Source: an uncultured Saprospirales bacterium (GTDB lineage Bacteria > Bacteroidota > Bacteroidia > Chitinophagales > Saprospiraceae). Taken from it: 34,315 nt of DNA. The first letter of the stretch is position 1, and each line of letters starts with the position of its first letter. The notes beneath the pieces were generated by a model that saw nothing but the letters and a program-made list of their open reading frames with translations, ran no database searches and was not told the DNA's origin. The position numbers and the translations under genes are program-made. The DNA lies in the NCBI GenBank assembly GCA_937864265.1, contig CALMIR010000105.1:1-34315 (forward strand), in the 5' to 3' direction. Positions 1 to 7,517 of the stretch are shown in pieces.

Positions 1-67
1 CGGTGTTTCACCTGAAGCCATTCAGCAACAGACCGGGCTGACTCTTGAGCAGATAAGAGCGTTGTGA
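1..67 (+). CDS. 3' end of a truncated gene, possibly Rpn/PD-(D/E)XK transposase-like nuclease
   Basis: An open frame enters from the left edge (codons from position 2) and ends with TGA at 65-67. The visible tail reads GVSPEAIQQQTGLTLEQIRAL. This short helical pattern (GVS-E-I-x-x-x-TGL-x-x-EQI) resembles the extreme C-terminus of Rpn-family recombination-promoting nucleases and related putative transposases, which often end in such a motif. Only about 21 residues are visible, so the assignment is a guess from one motif. A strong terminator follows 18 bases after the stop, which supports a real gene end. Confidence 0.45.
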   Translation, partial: GVSPEAIQQQTGLTLEQIRAL

Positions 68-84
68 GTCTTTACCCGGTTTTT

Positions 85-121
85 AAAAAGGGCTGAGCTT
101 GAAAGGCTCAGCCCTTTTTTT
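85..121. terminator. Bidirectional intrinsic terminator
   Basis: A perfect 9-bp stem (90-98 GGGCTGAGC pairs with 106-114 GCTCAGCCC) has a 7-base loop and is flanked by an A5 tract on the left and a T7 tract on the right. It can therefore terminate transcription on either strand. On the plus strand it ends the partial gene stopping at 67. On the minus strand it lies just after the stop of the DUF2807 remnant at 123. Confidence 0.85.
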
Positions 122-122
122 A

Positions 123-245
123 TCAATTTGCATCAATCACATCGCCAGAACCGCTGATGCTGATGTCTAGGCTAGGATTGCCTTTGTAGTACATATTGCC
201 ATTTTGTGAGCAATTTTTTTTAATGCAATAAAGACACTGATGCAT
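123..245 (-). pseudogene. Remnant C-terminus of a DUF2807 (head-GIN-domain) protein
   Basis: Reading the minus strand from an ATG at 245 to TGA at 123-125 gives about 40 codons. The last 25 or so (NGNMYYKGNPSLDISISGSG followed by DVIDAN) look like the end of a DUF2807/GIN-domain protein, whose last strands typically read Y-x-G-x-P-x-x-x-x-x-I-S-G-S-G. The rest of that usually 200+ residue, beta-helical exported protein is missing. The first codons overlap the 3' end of the neighbouring T9SS type B gene in another frame. The piece sits immediately before the bidirectional terminator, as the real gene's end would. I infer a relic left after replacement of the upstream gene. Confidence 0.5.
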
Positions 246-1593
246 GAATCACCCTCTCCTTGTTGTCCTTTGCACTGACATAAGAGAAAACCCACACAAA
301 CACGCCAGCATTCAAAGGCTGCCCTTTGTAGCTGCCATCCCAGCGCAGTTGCCCCCCATCATAAGGCTTGGAAAAAATTTGATTCCCCCAGCGGTCGTAT
401 ATGTTCAGCGTGCCTGTGAACGCATATTCTGAGAAAAAGAAAAACTCCAGTTGATCATTGATTCCATCATCGTTTGGAGAAAAAGCATTGGGCACATAGT
501 GTTGAATTGTGCAGTTGGCTTCTCCAACTATAAACAGCACTTCTTTATCACCACAAGCACTCAATAAGCTTGCCCGGTATTCCCCCGGTTGATTCACGGT
601 ATAAGTTGTGCTGGATTCGCCATTTGGCCACTGTGCCATAACAGGTGCTTCGAGTACCAATTCATCCCCTAGACAAACCGATAAATAAACGGGTTCTACC
701 TCATCAGGAATTCGTATGACCACCATTTCATCAGATAAGAAACAATCGCCTACATCTCCATAGACCGTATAGAGTCCCTCCTCTTCGATGGTTCTTACAG
801 GCCCTATCCATCCGTCGCTCCATTGAATGGGTAAATCATAAAAAGTAGCATCCAATTGTGGTTTATCATCTCCACAGATGAACAAAGTATCTGGTACTAC
901 GTCAAAAGGAGCGACAATGACTTCGTCCACATAAAAGTAGGTAAAGTTAAAAGGGCTTGGATTATCGCAATCCAGCATGGTTTGTGCGCCTGTTTTGTAA
1001 TTGCCCAACAAAACCAAGCGCTCATCCCCTTGGGCTTGATAGCAAGCTTGCATTTGAGTCCAGTCTTCAGTATAGGTGAGAATAGTGTCCAATTGGAGTA
1101 CGAGTTTCAGCGCTTGAAACTGTATATCTGAAAAGGCCAGCGATTGGGTATTTGAATAGCAAAGTATGTCGTCTGGGCCTCCGAACTTTTCTCTAGGCCT
1201 GATGGCATAAGCTACATAGATATCTGTGTTCAAGGGCAAGTTTTCGCTCAACCGGGCATAAATTCTTTCCTCAGCAAATGGTACAGCGTTGACCAGTCCG
1301 ACCATGCCCTCTCCGGCTTTTGTAGGAATAGCACTCGTCCCAGCCGATACAGGTGTGGTAAAAAATGTATTTTCAGAACAACTGTGGAACAAATCAGGCG
1401 TAGCAATAGGTTCATTGACTGTTTTCCACGGCGCGGCTTTGGGTACATCGCCATAATCCAAATCGCAATCAATGACCACTTCAAAGCCCCCATTGGGTAC
1501 TAGATTCACCTGGGCGGAGGCAATACTCGCGATAGTTGACCAAAAACACAACCCTAATATAGATTGGTAAAAGCAGTTGGGCATCTTTTTCAT
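220..1593 (-). CDS. T9SS type B secreted protein (gliding motility-associated C-terminal domain)
   Basis: This is a 457-residue secreted protein. Residues 1-28 are a Sec signal peptide ending ASAQ. The mature part begins LVPNGGFE, a motif common at the start of Bacteroidota secreted lectin-like (carbohydrate-binding) domains. The middle (about 230-360) contains short Cys-containing beta segments (LFICGDD, YLSVCLGDE) typical of immunoglobulin-like cell-surface modules. The last 93 residues (from about 365) are the type B T9SS sorting domain: PNAFSPNDDGIND, then LNIYDRWGNQIF, WDG and G-V-F-V-W. The protein is thus expected to be exported through T9SS and attached to or released from the cell surface. 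Its substrate is unknown. It starts 53 bases after the stop of the helical protein gene upstream, so the two may be co-transcribed. Confidence 0.9.
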   Translation of the reverse strand: MKKMPNCFYQSILGLCFWSTIASIASAQVNLVPNGGFEVVIDCDLDYGDVPKAAPWKTVNEPIATPDLFHSCSENTFFTTPVSAGTSAIPTKAGEGMVGLVNAVPFAEERIYARLSENLPLNTDIYVAYAIRPREKFGGPDDILCYSNTQSLAFSDIQFQALKLVLQLDTILTYTEDWTQMQACYQAQGDERLVLLGNYKTGAQTMLDCDNPSPFNFTYFYVDEVIVAPFDVVPDTLFICGDDKPQLDATFYDLPIQWSDGWIGPVRTIEEEGLYTVYGDVGDCFLSDEMVVIRIPDEVEPVYLSVCLGDELVLEAPVMAQWPNGESSTTYTVNQPGEYRASLLSACGDKEVLFIVGEANCTIQHYVPNAFSPNDDGINDQLEFFFFSEYAFTGTLNIYDRWGNQIFSKPYDGGQLRWDGSYKGQPLNAGVFVWVFSYVSAKDNKERVIHASVSLLH

Positions 1594-1646
1594 ACATCCT
1601 CTCTTTGGGTGGCTACTTCAGCCTAATTCTGATAATGACGCTCAAA

Positions 1647-3074
1647 TTAAGCCATTTTTTGCAAACGATCGCGCATCAGATTGACCATTCCGGGAATAAA
1701 AGGACGCAACTGCTCCAAAAGCTCCTGAAGCTGATAGAATTTGGCCTCTTTTTTATCCAGCAATTCTACCGACTGTTTCATCAGTTGCAGCAATTCTTCT
1801 TTGTCTAGCAACATCTCTTTGTAGCGCGCAACGGCTTCGTACCACAAGATTCCCGGGAGGTAATTGGCATTTTTCTGGTATTGGCGCTCGCGTTCGAGGA
1901 GCTGGTATTTCCGCACGGTTTTGATGAGCTTGGCAAATTTTTCTTGCCGGAGCATGGCTTCCAGGTAGGAAGTAAAAAACAAATGCCAGCGGTATTCAAA
2001 TACTTCTTTTTTATACGCTTGTAGAAAGGATTCCGCGTAATTTTCTGCACTGCGGTATTGTTGATTATCGTTGAGGCACTTGAGGTAAAAAGCGACAAAA
2101 CCGATCCGGTTGTGAAAGCTGGTGGACACTTTCATTTCGGGATAGGCTGCCCGCATCAGTTGCAAGCCTTCTTCGTGCTTTTTTTCGCGCAACAATACGG
2201 CAATCAAGTTATTGACATAAAAGATATAATCATTGTTTTTTTCGCGGATGGACAAATAGCCATAATATTCGGCTTTGTCGAATTCCTGGAGTTTGGTGTG
2301 CAGCAGCACCCGATTGCCGTAATAATTGAGTAAAATGCGCTTGGAATAGTAGTGCCCTTGGGCAAAAAGTTGGTCGATATAATCATACTTCTCCAACAAT
2401 TTTTCTAATCGGCGATAATTAAAATAGATGAAAATGAGCCGGATAAGCGCCAGGTAGCGGTTGTGGCCGTCTAATTCATCGTTGTAAAAAACGCTGATGA
2501 GCCAGTTTTCCCAATGATCGGATTGGGCGGAATTTTTAGAATACTGATTGACAATATCTACGGTGGCTTCATGGATGCGCTCGTTTACTTTTTTGCACTC
2601 CTCGTATTTATCCTGGTATTTTTTGAGAAAATCGTTTGCCGTTTTATGGTGGGCGTAGCGTACCCGGATGAGCAGAAAATGGCGGTATTGTTGTACCAGT
2701 TCGTAAAATTTGCAAAAATAAAAGCCCGGTTTGTCGTAATCCCGGATACTGCGCAGTAATTGTTTTTCTTCTTCCGGTTCGATTGAATCGATCATGATCT
2801 TTTTTTCCAGACCGCTCATCCATTCAAAATGAACATCTACGTCAATGGCAGCTAAGCGCTCCTCGATCCACTGTTTTAAGTTGGAATATTTGCGCTTATC
2901 GATGGCATCGTCGTAGGGAGTAAAATGGCGCAGATTGCGGCAATTGTGATCCATTTGCTCCAGAATCCCCAGTTTTATTTTATCTTCAAATTGCTGAATG
3001 CTAAGCAAATAGGCTGTTTCATGGGGCAACAACTTACTGGCAAAATCGGTGAATTTTTGAAGCTTATTTCTCAT
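1647..3074 (-). CDS. All-helical protein of unknown function
   Basis: I do not recognise a named family in this 475-residue protein. It has no signal peptide and no membrane segment. It is rich in Lys, Glu, Leu, Tyr and Arg and appears entirely alpha-helical, with paired amphipathic helices of about 35-residue spacing, especially from residue 200 onwards (for example RYLALIRLIFIYFNYRRLEKLL and the following helices). That pattern suggests a TPR-like solenoid scaffold in the cytoplasm, but no canonical TPR signature could be read by eye. The ATG at 3072-3074 starts MRNKLQKF and is the first in frame. A weak -7-like element (TAGCTTTC) lies on the minus strand at 3122-3129. The downstream neighbour is the T9SS type B gene. 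Confidence 0.8.
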   Translation of the reverse strand: MRNKLQKFTDFASKLLPHETAYLLSIQQFEDKIKLGILEQMDHNCRNLRHFTPYDDAIDKRKYSNLKQWIEERLAAIDVDVHFEWMSGLEKKIMIDSIEPEEEKQLLRSIRDYDKPGFYFCKFYELVQQYRHFLLIRVRYAHHKTANDFLKKYQDKYEECKKVNERIHEATVDIVNQYSKNSAQSDHWENWLISVFYNDELDGHNRYLALIRLIFIYFNYRRLEKLLEKYDYIDQLFAQGHYYSKRILLNYYGNRVLLHTKLQEFDKAEYYGYLSIREKNNDYIFYVNNLIAVLLREKKHEEGLQLMRAAYPEMKVSTSFHNRIGFVAFYLKCLNDNQQYRSAENYAESFLQAYKKEVFEYRWHLFFTSYLEAMLRQEKFAKLIKTVRKYQLLERERQYQKNANYLPGILWYEAVARYKEMLLDKEELLQLMKQSVELLDKKEAKFYQLQELLEQLRPFIPGMVNLMRDRLQKMA

Positions 3075-3206
3075 TTCGTTTGGTTATCTGACTGCGAAAG
3101 ACAGCTACAAGCGGCTTTTTTGAAAGCTAAATTTAAGTCTTATTTTTAAAATATCAAAACATATAGATTGTTATATACTTATTCAATGTACTAAGTGTTT
3201 TTTGCG

Positions 3207-3214
3207 TATCTTTA
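3207..3214 (+). promoter_or_regulatory. Bacteroidota -7 promoter element (TATCTTTA)
   Basis: TATCTTTA differs from the TAnnTTTG consensus only in the last base. It lies 23 bases before the ATG at 3237 and downstream of the in-frame GTG at 3195, arguing that 3237 is the true start of the O-antigen ligase gene. No clear -33 TTTG was found. Confidence 0.4.
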
Positions 3215-3236
3215 CAAGCCAAAAATTACAACATGC

Positions 3237-4496
3237 ATGGAAAGGGTTTTGAATAAGGAAGTGTTGTTTCTATTTTTCAGTTGTGCTTACCTGATCGGGC
3301 TAATTTTTTCCCCATTCGTACTTTCGGTAGCCATGTGGTCATTGGCGGGTATTTGCGTCCTCGATCTGGGCATAAAAGGCAAAATCCCTTTCATCCGTCC
3401 AACAAAAGGAGTAGGTAAAAAACTCCTGGCTACCTTTAGACAACCCGACTACGTTGCCGTAACCTTATTTTTTTTTCTAGTGCTACTCGATTTTTGGCAA
3501 ACGGAGGATCAGGCATATTGGCTGGCTCGATTGCGGCTCAAGATTCCATTTTTAGTATTGCCGCTGGTATTTTATGCCTTGCCCAAGCTCCGGGAGTCCT
3601 GGTATCACGGTGTCTTTGTATGCCTTTTAGTGGTGTTATTTTTCACCTGCATAGGTATTGCCATCCATTATTTGCTCAACATAGAAGCCATACAAGAGGC
3701 CATGAAACGCGGCCATCCCATCCCTACCCCGCGCAACCACATCCGCTTTAGCCTCATTTTGGCGATGGGTGTTATCGGTGGTATTACACTTTGGACGCGG
3801 CGTTTTTATCTTTTTTTTCCAAAATGGGAACCCTGGCTTTATCTGGGCTTAACCGTTTTCCTATTTTTTTTCTGCCATTTTTTGTCCGTTCGCAGCGGCT
3901 TGCTGGCCTTGTATGCGGGATTGTTTTTCATGGCACTACAAGCATTGATTCAATATGGCCGATTGTGGCCAGTAGTCATTACCTTGGCCGCTATGATGGC
4001 TCTACCCTATCTAGCTTACCGGATTATTCCGAGCTTTCAAGCAAAAATAGACTACACGATACACGATTGGTTGATGTACCAAAAAGGCGAAGGCGCTGTA
4101 TATGCTGATGCCGGTAGGATAACTTCTTGGATAGTCGGCTGGCAAATTTTCCGGGAGCATCCCCTTTTTGGTGTAGGCGCCGGCAATCTAAAGCAGGAAG
4201 TGACCACCATTTTCGCTGAAAAATATCCCCAATTTCCAGAAGCATTGGTACCGCACAACCAGTTTTTATTCGTTGCTGCCGGCTCGGGCCTCTTAGGTCT
4301 GTTCTTTTTTTTGATCGCACTTTGGTATCCTTTCTTTCATACCCAGTTGTACCAGCAGCCCCTTGCTTTGGGTTTTTATGGCATTTCGCTTGCATCTTTT
4401 ATGGTAGAGCATACCATCGAAAATTCGATTGGCATTGGCTTTTTTGTGTTTTTTTTGTTGTTTTTATTATTAAAAATGAAAACTTTTCCTGCTTAA
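3237..4496 (+). CDS. O-antigen ligase family membrane protein (WaaL/Wzy-like)
   Basis: This 419-residue polytopic inner-membrane protein has about ten hydrophobic segments. Family members join or polymerise undecaprenyl-linked glycans: WaaL moves O-antigen onto lipid A-core, and Wzy polymerises it. Sequence alone cannot separate these roles. Family hallmarks are the VRSGLLALY segment (Arg219), the large periplasmic loop (about 262-345) with GRITSWIVGWQIFREHPLFG, and the VPHNQFL motif with the conserved His340. A longer frame begins at GTG 3195, but the promoter-like TATCTTTA lies inside that extension, so I chose ATG 3237 (MERVLNKEV). The gene stands alone between a divergent unknown gene and a Uma2 gene that has its own promoter. 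Confidence 0.85.
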   Translation: MERVLNKEVLFLFFSCAYLIGLIFSPFVLSVAMWSLAGICVLDLGIKGKIPFIRPTKGVGKKLLATFRQPDYVAVTLFFFLVLLDFWQTEDQAYWLARLRLKIPFLVLPLVFYALPKLRESWYHGVFVCLLVVLFFTCIGIAIHYLLNIEAIQEAMKRGHPIPTPRNHIRFSLILAMGVIGGITLWTRRFYLFFPKWEPWLYLGLTVFLFFFCHFLSVRSGLLALYAGLFFMALQALIQYGRLWPVVITLAAMMALPYLAYRIIPSFQAKIDYTIHDWLMYQKGEGAVYADAGRITSWIVGWQIFREHPLFGVGAGNLKQEVTTIFAEKYPQFPEALVPHNQFLFVAAGSGLLGLFFFLIALWYPFFHTQLYQQPLALGFYGISLASFMVEHTIENSIGIGFFVFFLLFLLLKMKTFPA

Positions 4497-4503
4497 AATG
4501 ACT

Positions 4504-4511
4504 TATCTTTG
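4504..4511 (+). promoter_or_regulatory. Bacteroidota -7 promoter element (TATCTTTG) of the first Uma2 gene
   Basis: An exact TAnnTTTG match begins 8 bases after the stop of the O-antigen ligase gene and 34 bases before the Uma2 ATG. It suggests independent transcription. The upstream -33 region is only T-rich (around 4484). The identical octamer precedes the second Uma2 gene. Confidence 0.5.
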
Positions 4512-4537
4512 AGCATACAATAATTAAAACGAAGGTT

Positions 4538-5125
4538 ATGCCCATCACCTCACTCGACCAGCTTGACCCCAACGGCACCTACACTTATGCTGACTACTTG
4601 CTATGGCAATTTGAAGAGCGTGTAGAGTTATTGCGTGGTAAAATCAGGCAAATGTCCGCCCCCTCACGCAGGCATCAAGAAATTAGCGGAAAAATACAAT
4701 ATGCCCTAATGACAGCTTTACTAAAAAGCCCGTGCAAATTATATAACGCGCCATTCGATGTCCGCTTGACCAGAATACGCAACGACAAAGAAGTGAAAAC
4801 CGTTGTACAGCCCGACCTCTGTGTCATCTGTGATTTATCCAAATTAGACGACCGCGGCTGCAACGGCGCGCCTGATTTGATTATTGAAATCCTATCTCCC
4901 GGAAACAGCCGCACTGAAATGAAAGATAAGTTTGAGCTTTATCAAGAAGCTGGCGTATTGGAATACTGGATCGTTTCGCCTATAGAAAAAACCATTCAGA
5001 TTTGGACGCTCAATGAACAAGGTATTTTCTTCAGTTTACAACCCAAAATGGAAGGCGATATAGTCACAACCCCCATCATACCTAACCTAGAGATGGACGT
5101 GTCAGAAGTATTTTTGGATATATAG
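4538..5125 (+). CDS. Uma2 family endonuclease
   Basis: This 195-residue protein belongs to the Uma2 family (PF05685) of PD-(D/E)XK-fold nucleases, which are abundant and multicopy in cyanobacteria and some Bacteroidota. Their biological role is unsettled. Visible family features are the N-terminal FEERVELLRGKIRQMS helix-strand (Glu30), HQEISGKI, QPDLCVI (Asp93), PDLIIEILSPGNSR (Glu117), and KDKFELYQEAGVLEYWIVSP (Lys131), so the acidic residues and lysine of a PD-(D/E)XK site all appear present. The length is typical. It is convergent with rimO, separated by a palindromic repeat and a hexamer array. A second, divergent paralogue lies at 14350-15027. Confidence 0.88.
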   Translation: MPITSLDQLDPNGTYTYADYLLWQFEERVELLRGKIRQMSAPSRRHQEISGKIQYALMTALLKSPCKLYNAPFDVRLTRIRNDKEVKTVVQPDLCVICDLSKLDDRGCNGAPDLIIEILSPGNSRTEMKDKFELYQEAGVLEYWIVSPIEKTIQIWTLNEQGIFFSLQPKMEGDIVTTPIIPNLEMDVSEVFLDI

Positions 5126-5173
5126 GATCGTTTTTTGAGGATAACGCAAAGCTATGGTAAAGTTTAGGCTTTT

Positions 5174-5260
5174 CCCGCCTCCCGCTTTCAGCGGGATTCG
5201 CCCGCCCGTCCGATCCCGCTGAGGCCGATACGCTCAGCGGGATCGGACGGGGGCAGGGAG
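5174..5260 (+). repeat. GC-rich palindromic repeat, copy 1
   Basis: This copy contains a perfect 19-bp inverted repeat (5205-5223 with 5233-5251) around a 9-base loop GCCGATACG. It is one of three related elements in the window (others at 22641-22743 and 33923-34024). They share the core GCCGATACGCT, the CGGACGGGGGC right end and, on the left, a CCCGCC start. It lies between the convergent ends of the Uma2 gene and rimO and could act as a bidirectional transcription stop or mRNA 3' stabiliser, although it lacks a T tract. Confidence 0.85.
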
Positions 5261-5300
5261 GATTCGAGGTGTGGGCATGGTTGAGCTCAGCCACACCCAA

Positions 5301-5348
5301 CTCACTCTCACTCTCACCCTCACTCTCACTCTCACCCTCACCCTCACT
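5301..5348. repeat. Tandem CTCACY hexamer array (8 units)
   Basis: Eight head-to-tail hexamers CTCACT or CTCACC (order T,T,C,T,T,C,C,T) run without interruption. The last unit contains the rimO stop codon (TGA, complement of 5344-5346). On the minus strand every unit contributes a TGA in the rimO frame, so changes in repeat number cannot extend the protein. The opposite frames are open and code only for Glu/Gly/Ser repeats, which I regard as non-coding. Confidence 0.9.
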
Positions 5349-6654
5349 CAATTTCTCCCCACAAATCATACTCCGTTGCATCCACAATCTTGACGCGGGC
5401 AAAATCACCAATCCGGGCATAATACTTATCAGCCGGTACAAACACCTCATTGTCCACTTCCGGTGAATCGCCTTCTGTGCGCCCTATGAAATAGCCGCCT
5501 TCCTTGCGATCGAATAACACATTGAGCGTTTGTCCAATTTTAGCTTGATTTTTCTCCAGAGAAATGTCCTGTTGGATTGCCATGATGCGATTGGCGCGTT
5601 CAGCTTTTACTTCGGCGGGTACATCATCTTCCAGATCATAGGCAATGGTATCCTCCTCGTGAGAGTATTGAAAAACACCGAGGCGATCGAATCGCATATC
5701 GCGCACAAAATCGCAAAGCACTTCAAAGTCTTCTTCCGTCTCGCCGGGAAAGCCCACCAACATCGTCGTTCTCAAGCTAATATCCGACACTTTTGCGCGA
5801 ATAGCCTGAATCAAATCGATGGTTTCCTGGCGGGTAATCTGGCGGCGCATACGGTTCAATACCGGATCGCTGGCATGTTGTAAAGGAATATCCAGGTAGT
5901 TACAGATTTCGGGGCGCTCCGCCATTGCGTCCAAAATCTCTAATGGGAATTTGCTCGGATAGGCATAGTGTAAGCGAATCCATTCGATGCCTTCCACATC
6001 GGCCAGCGCATGCAGCAATTGGGGCAATGCCCGTTCTTTGTAAATATCCAAGCCGTAATAAGTCAGTTCCTGGGCGATGAGCATCAGTTCTTTTACGCCC
6101 ATGCGCGCCAGGTGCTGCGCTTCTTTCACCAGTGCCTCAATGGGTTTGGAAATGTGCTTGCCGCGCATCAGCGGTATGGCACAAAAAGAGCAAGTGCGGT
6201 TGCAGCCTTCCGATATTTTCAGGTAGGCGTAGTGCTGCGGGGTGGTGATGAGCCGTTCTCCAAGCAGTTCGTGTTTGTAGTCGGCGTTCAATTTGGCGAG
6301 CAGACCCGGCAGTTCCAGTGTCCCAAACCAGGCGTCCACCTCCGGAATTTCTGCTTCCAACTCGTCTTTGTAGCGCTGCGAAAGGCAGCCCGTTGCGTAT
6401 AGCTTATCTATTCCGCCTTGTTTTTTTATTGCTGCAAATTCGAGAATGGTATTGATAGATTCTTCTTTGGCCAAATCAATGAATCCGCAAGTATTGACAA
6501 TAATGATGTTGGCATCTTCTGCGCCCTCTTCCGGCAACACATCAAAATCATTTCCCCGGAGTTGGGTGATGATGTTCTCGGAATCCACGAGGTTTTTGGA
6601 ACAACCAAGCGTGATGACACTGAATTTATCTTTCTTAAGCGTTTTGGATTTCAT
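5344..6654 (-). CDS. rimO: Ribosomal protein uS12 methylthiotransferase RimO
   Basis: RimO is a cytoplasmic radical-SAM enzyme that adds a methylthio group to the conserved aspartate of ribosomal protein uS12. The 436-residue protein has the full family layout. The N-terminal UPF0004 domain carries three Fe-S cysteines (Cys18 in LGCSKN, Cys56 in NTCGFID, Cys90 in TGCLSQ). The radical-SAM domain has the CxxxCxxC motif CNRTCSFC (Cys151, 155, 158), LMRGKHISKP and LDIPLQHASDPVL. A C-terminal TRAM domain follows (about 373-436). LGCSKNLVDSE and the IPLQHAS context favour RimO over the tRNA enzyme MiaB. A TATCTTTG -7 box on the minus strand at 6754-6761 gives a leader of about 90 bases. The gene ends inside a hexamer array. 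Confidence 0.96.
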   Translation of the reverse strand: MKSKTLKKDKFSVITLGCSKNLVDSENIITQLRGNDFDVLPEEGAEDANIIIVNTCGFIDLAKEESINTILEFAAIKKQGGIDKLYATGCLSQRYKDELEAEIPEVDAWFGTLELPGLLAKLNADYKHELLGERLITTPQHYAYLKISEGCNRTCSFCAIPLMRGKHISKPIEALVKEAQHLARMGVKELMLIAQELTYYGLDIYKERALPQLLHALADVEGIEWIRLHYAYPSKFPLEILDAMAERPEICNYLDIPLQHASDPVLNRMRRQITRQETIDLIQAIRAKVSDISLRTTMLVGFPGETEEDFEVLCDFVRDMRFDRLGVFQYSHEEDTIAYDLEDDVPAEVKAERANRIMAIQQDISLEKNQAKIGQTLNVLFDRKEGGYFIGRTEGDSPEVDNEVFVPADKYYARIGDFARVKIVDATEYDLWGEIE

Positions 6655-6753
6655 GGTCTGATTGATGCTTGATGATGGATGTTAGACTTTAGATGTTGGA
6701 TGTACCTACTTTTCTATGATCTAGCATCTGGTAGCTGCTAAAAATTCGGGGTA

Positions 6754-6761
6754 CAAAGATA
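6754..6761 (-). promoter_or_regulatory. Bacteroidota -7 element (TATCTTTG) of rimO
   Basis: The plus strand reads CAAAGATA, giving an exact TAnnTTTG box on the minus strand about 100 bases upstream of the rimO ATG. A TTG lies 23 bases upstream of it, slightly farther than the usual -33 spacing. Confidence 0.45.
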
Positions 6762-6824
6762 CTATTTAAGTAGAAAGCTGCGAGCAATAAAAAACGGGCT
6801 TTTTCGTCAATAAAAATAAAAAAT

Positions 6825-7517
6825 ATGCGGCTACGCTTTACACTGTTTACCTTAGGATGCCTGCCCTACCTGGCATTTTCGCAAGTTGGAATCAACTTTT
6901 CCTACCGCCCCCACGCCAAATTGGATTGGGTTTTTGCAAACGCCAATGGTGAAAACGCAACCAACGTCCAAACCCTACATATAGGACTGGACTATTGGAT
7001 ACCTACCGGCAATTATCGCTTCGATCTGGCACCCGAAATCAATTACGGCTACATCGATCATACCTGGGGTACCGATGGCACAGGCGTCGATAATTACACC
7101 CTGACGGATAAAATCCGCTTTCTAAGTTTTTTCCTAAATACCAATATCTATTTTCTCGATCTGGAAGGCGATTGCGACTGCCCTACTTTTTCCAAATCGG
7201 GCGGTCTGATTCAAAAAGGGTTATTTTTGCAACTATCGCCGGGCTACAGCCTAGTAAGGGTAAGCACCCAACATTCCGATGGGCAGTCTCAAAAAGATGA
7301 TCGAGGTATCCTAAGCGTAGGCGCGGGGCTAGGGCTGGACATTGGCTTGACCGATCAATGGACTTTGACGCCTTTTGCAGGATTACGCCTCTATTTCGAC
7401 GACCTGACCCAGGATCACGAATACGAAGAAGGTACATTAAAACTGGTTCAAGAAAGCAGCAACTTGCAACAAGTGTACGGGGGGCTGAAACTCAGCTTTC
7501 GGCTCGATCAGCGATAG
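6825..7517 (+). CDS. Outer-membrane beta-barrel-like protein
   Basis: This 230-residue protein has a signal peptide at 1-19 (MRLRFTLFTLGCLPYLAFSQ), followed by alternating hydrophobic/aromatic strands (VGINFSYRPHAKLDWVF, IGLDYWIPTGNYRFDLAPEINYGYI, IRFLSFFLNTNIYFLDLEG, GLFLQLSPGYSLVRV, LSVGAGLGLDIGL, LTPFAGLRLYF). The last strand ends VYGGLKLSFRLDQR, close to the C-terminal strand pattern of outer-membrane barrels. About eight to ten strands fit a small porin-like or OmpA-type barrel. A CDCP pair (Cys about 121/123) sits in a loop. Function and ligand are unknown. Its stop overlaps the end of the opposite-strand gene by 10 bases. Confidence 0.8.
   Translation: MRLRFTLFTLGCLPYLAFSQVGINFSYRPHAKLDWVFANANGENATNVQTLHIGLDYWIPTGNYRFDLAPEINYGYIDHTWGTDGTGVDNYTLTDKIRFLSFFLNTNIYFLDLEGDCDCPTFSKSGGLIQKGLFLQLSPGYSLVRVSTQHSDGQSQKDDRGILSVGAGLGLDIGLTDQWTLTPFAGLRLYFDDLTQDHEYEEGTLKLVQESSNLQQVYGGLKLSFRLDQR

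Noticed and set aside
5174-5260. CRISPR or insertion-sequence ends for the palindromic repeats
   Set aside because: Copies are single, far apart and in both orientations, with no spacer array, transposase gene or target-site duplication visible.
5082-5450. 122-codon minus-strand frame with a Glu/Gly/Ser repeat
   Set aside because: It reads the hexamer array and the palindromic repeat in another frame and overlaps rimO; there is no plausible domain.
6665-6705. GATG-rich degenerate repeats upstream of rimO
   Set aside because: The units are irregular and short; this looks like simple-sequence leader DNA with no consistent period.
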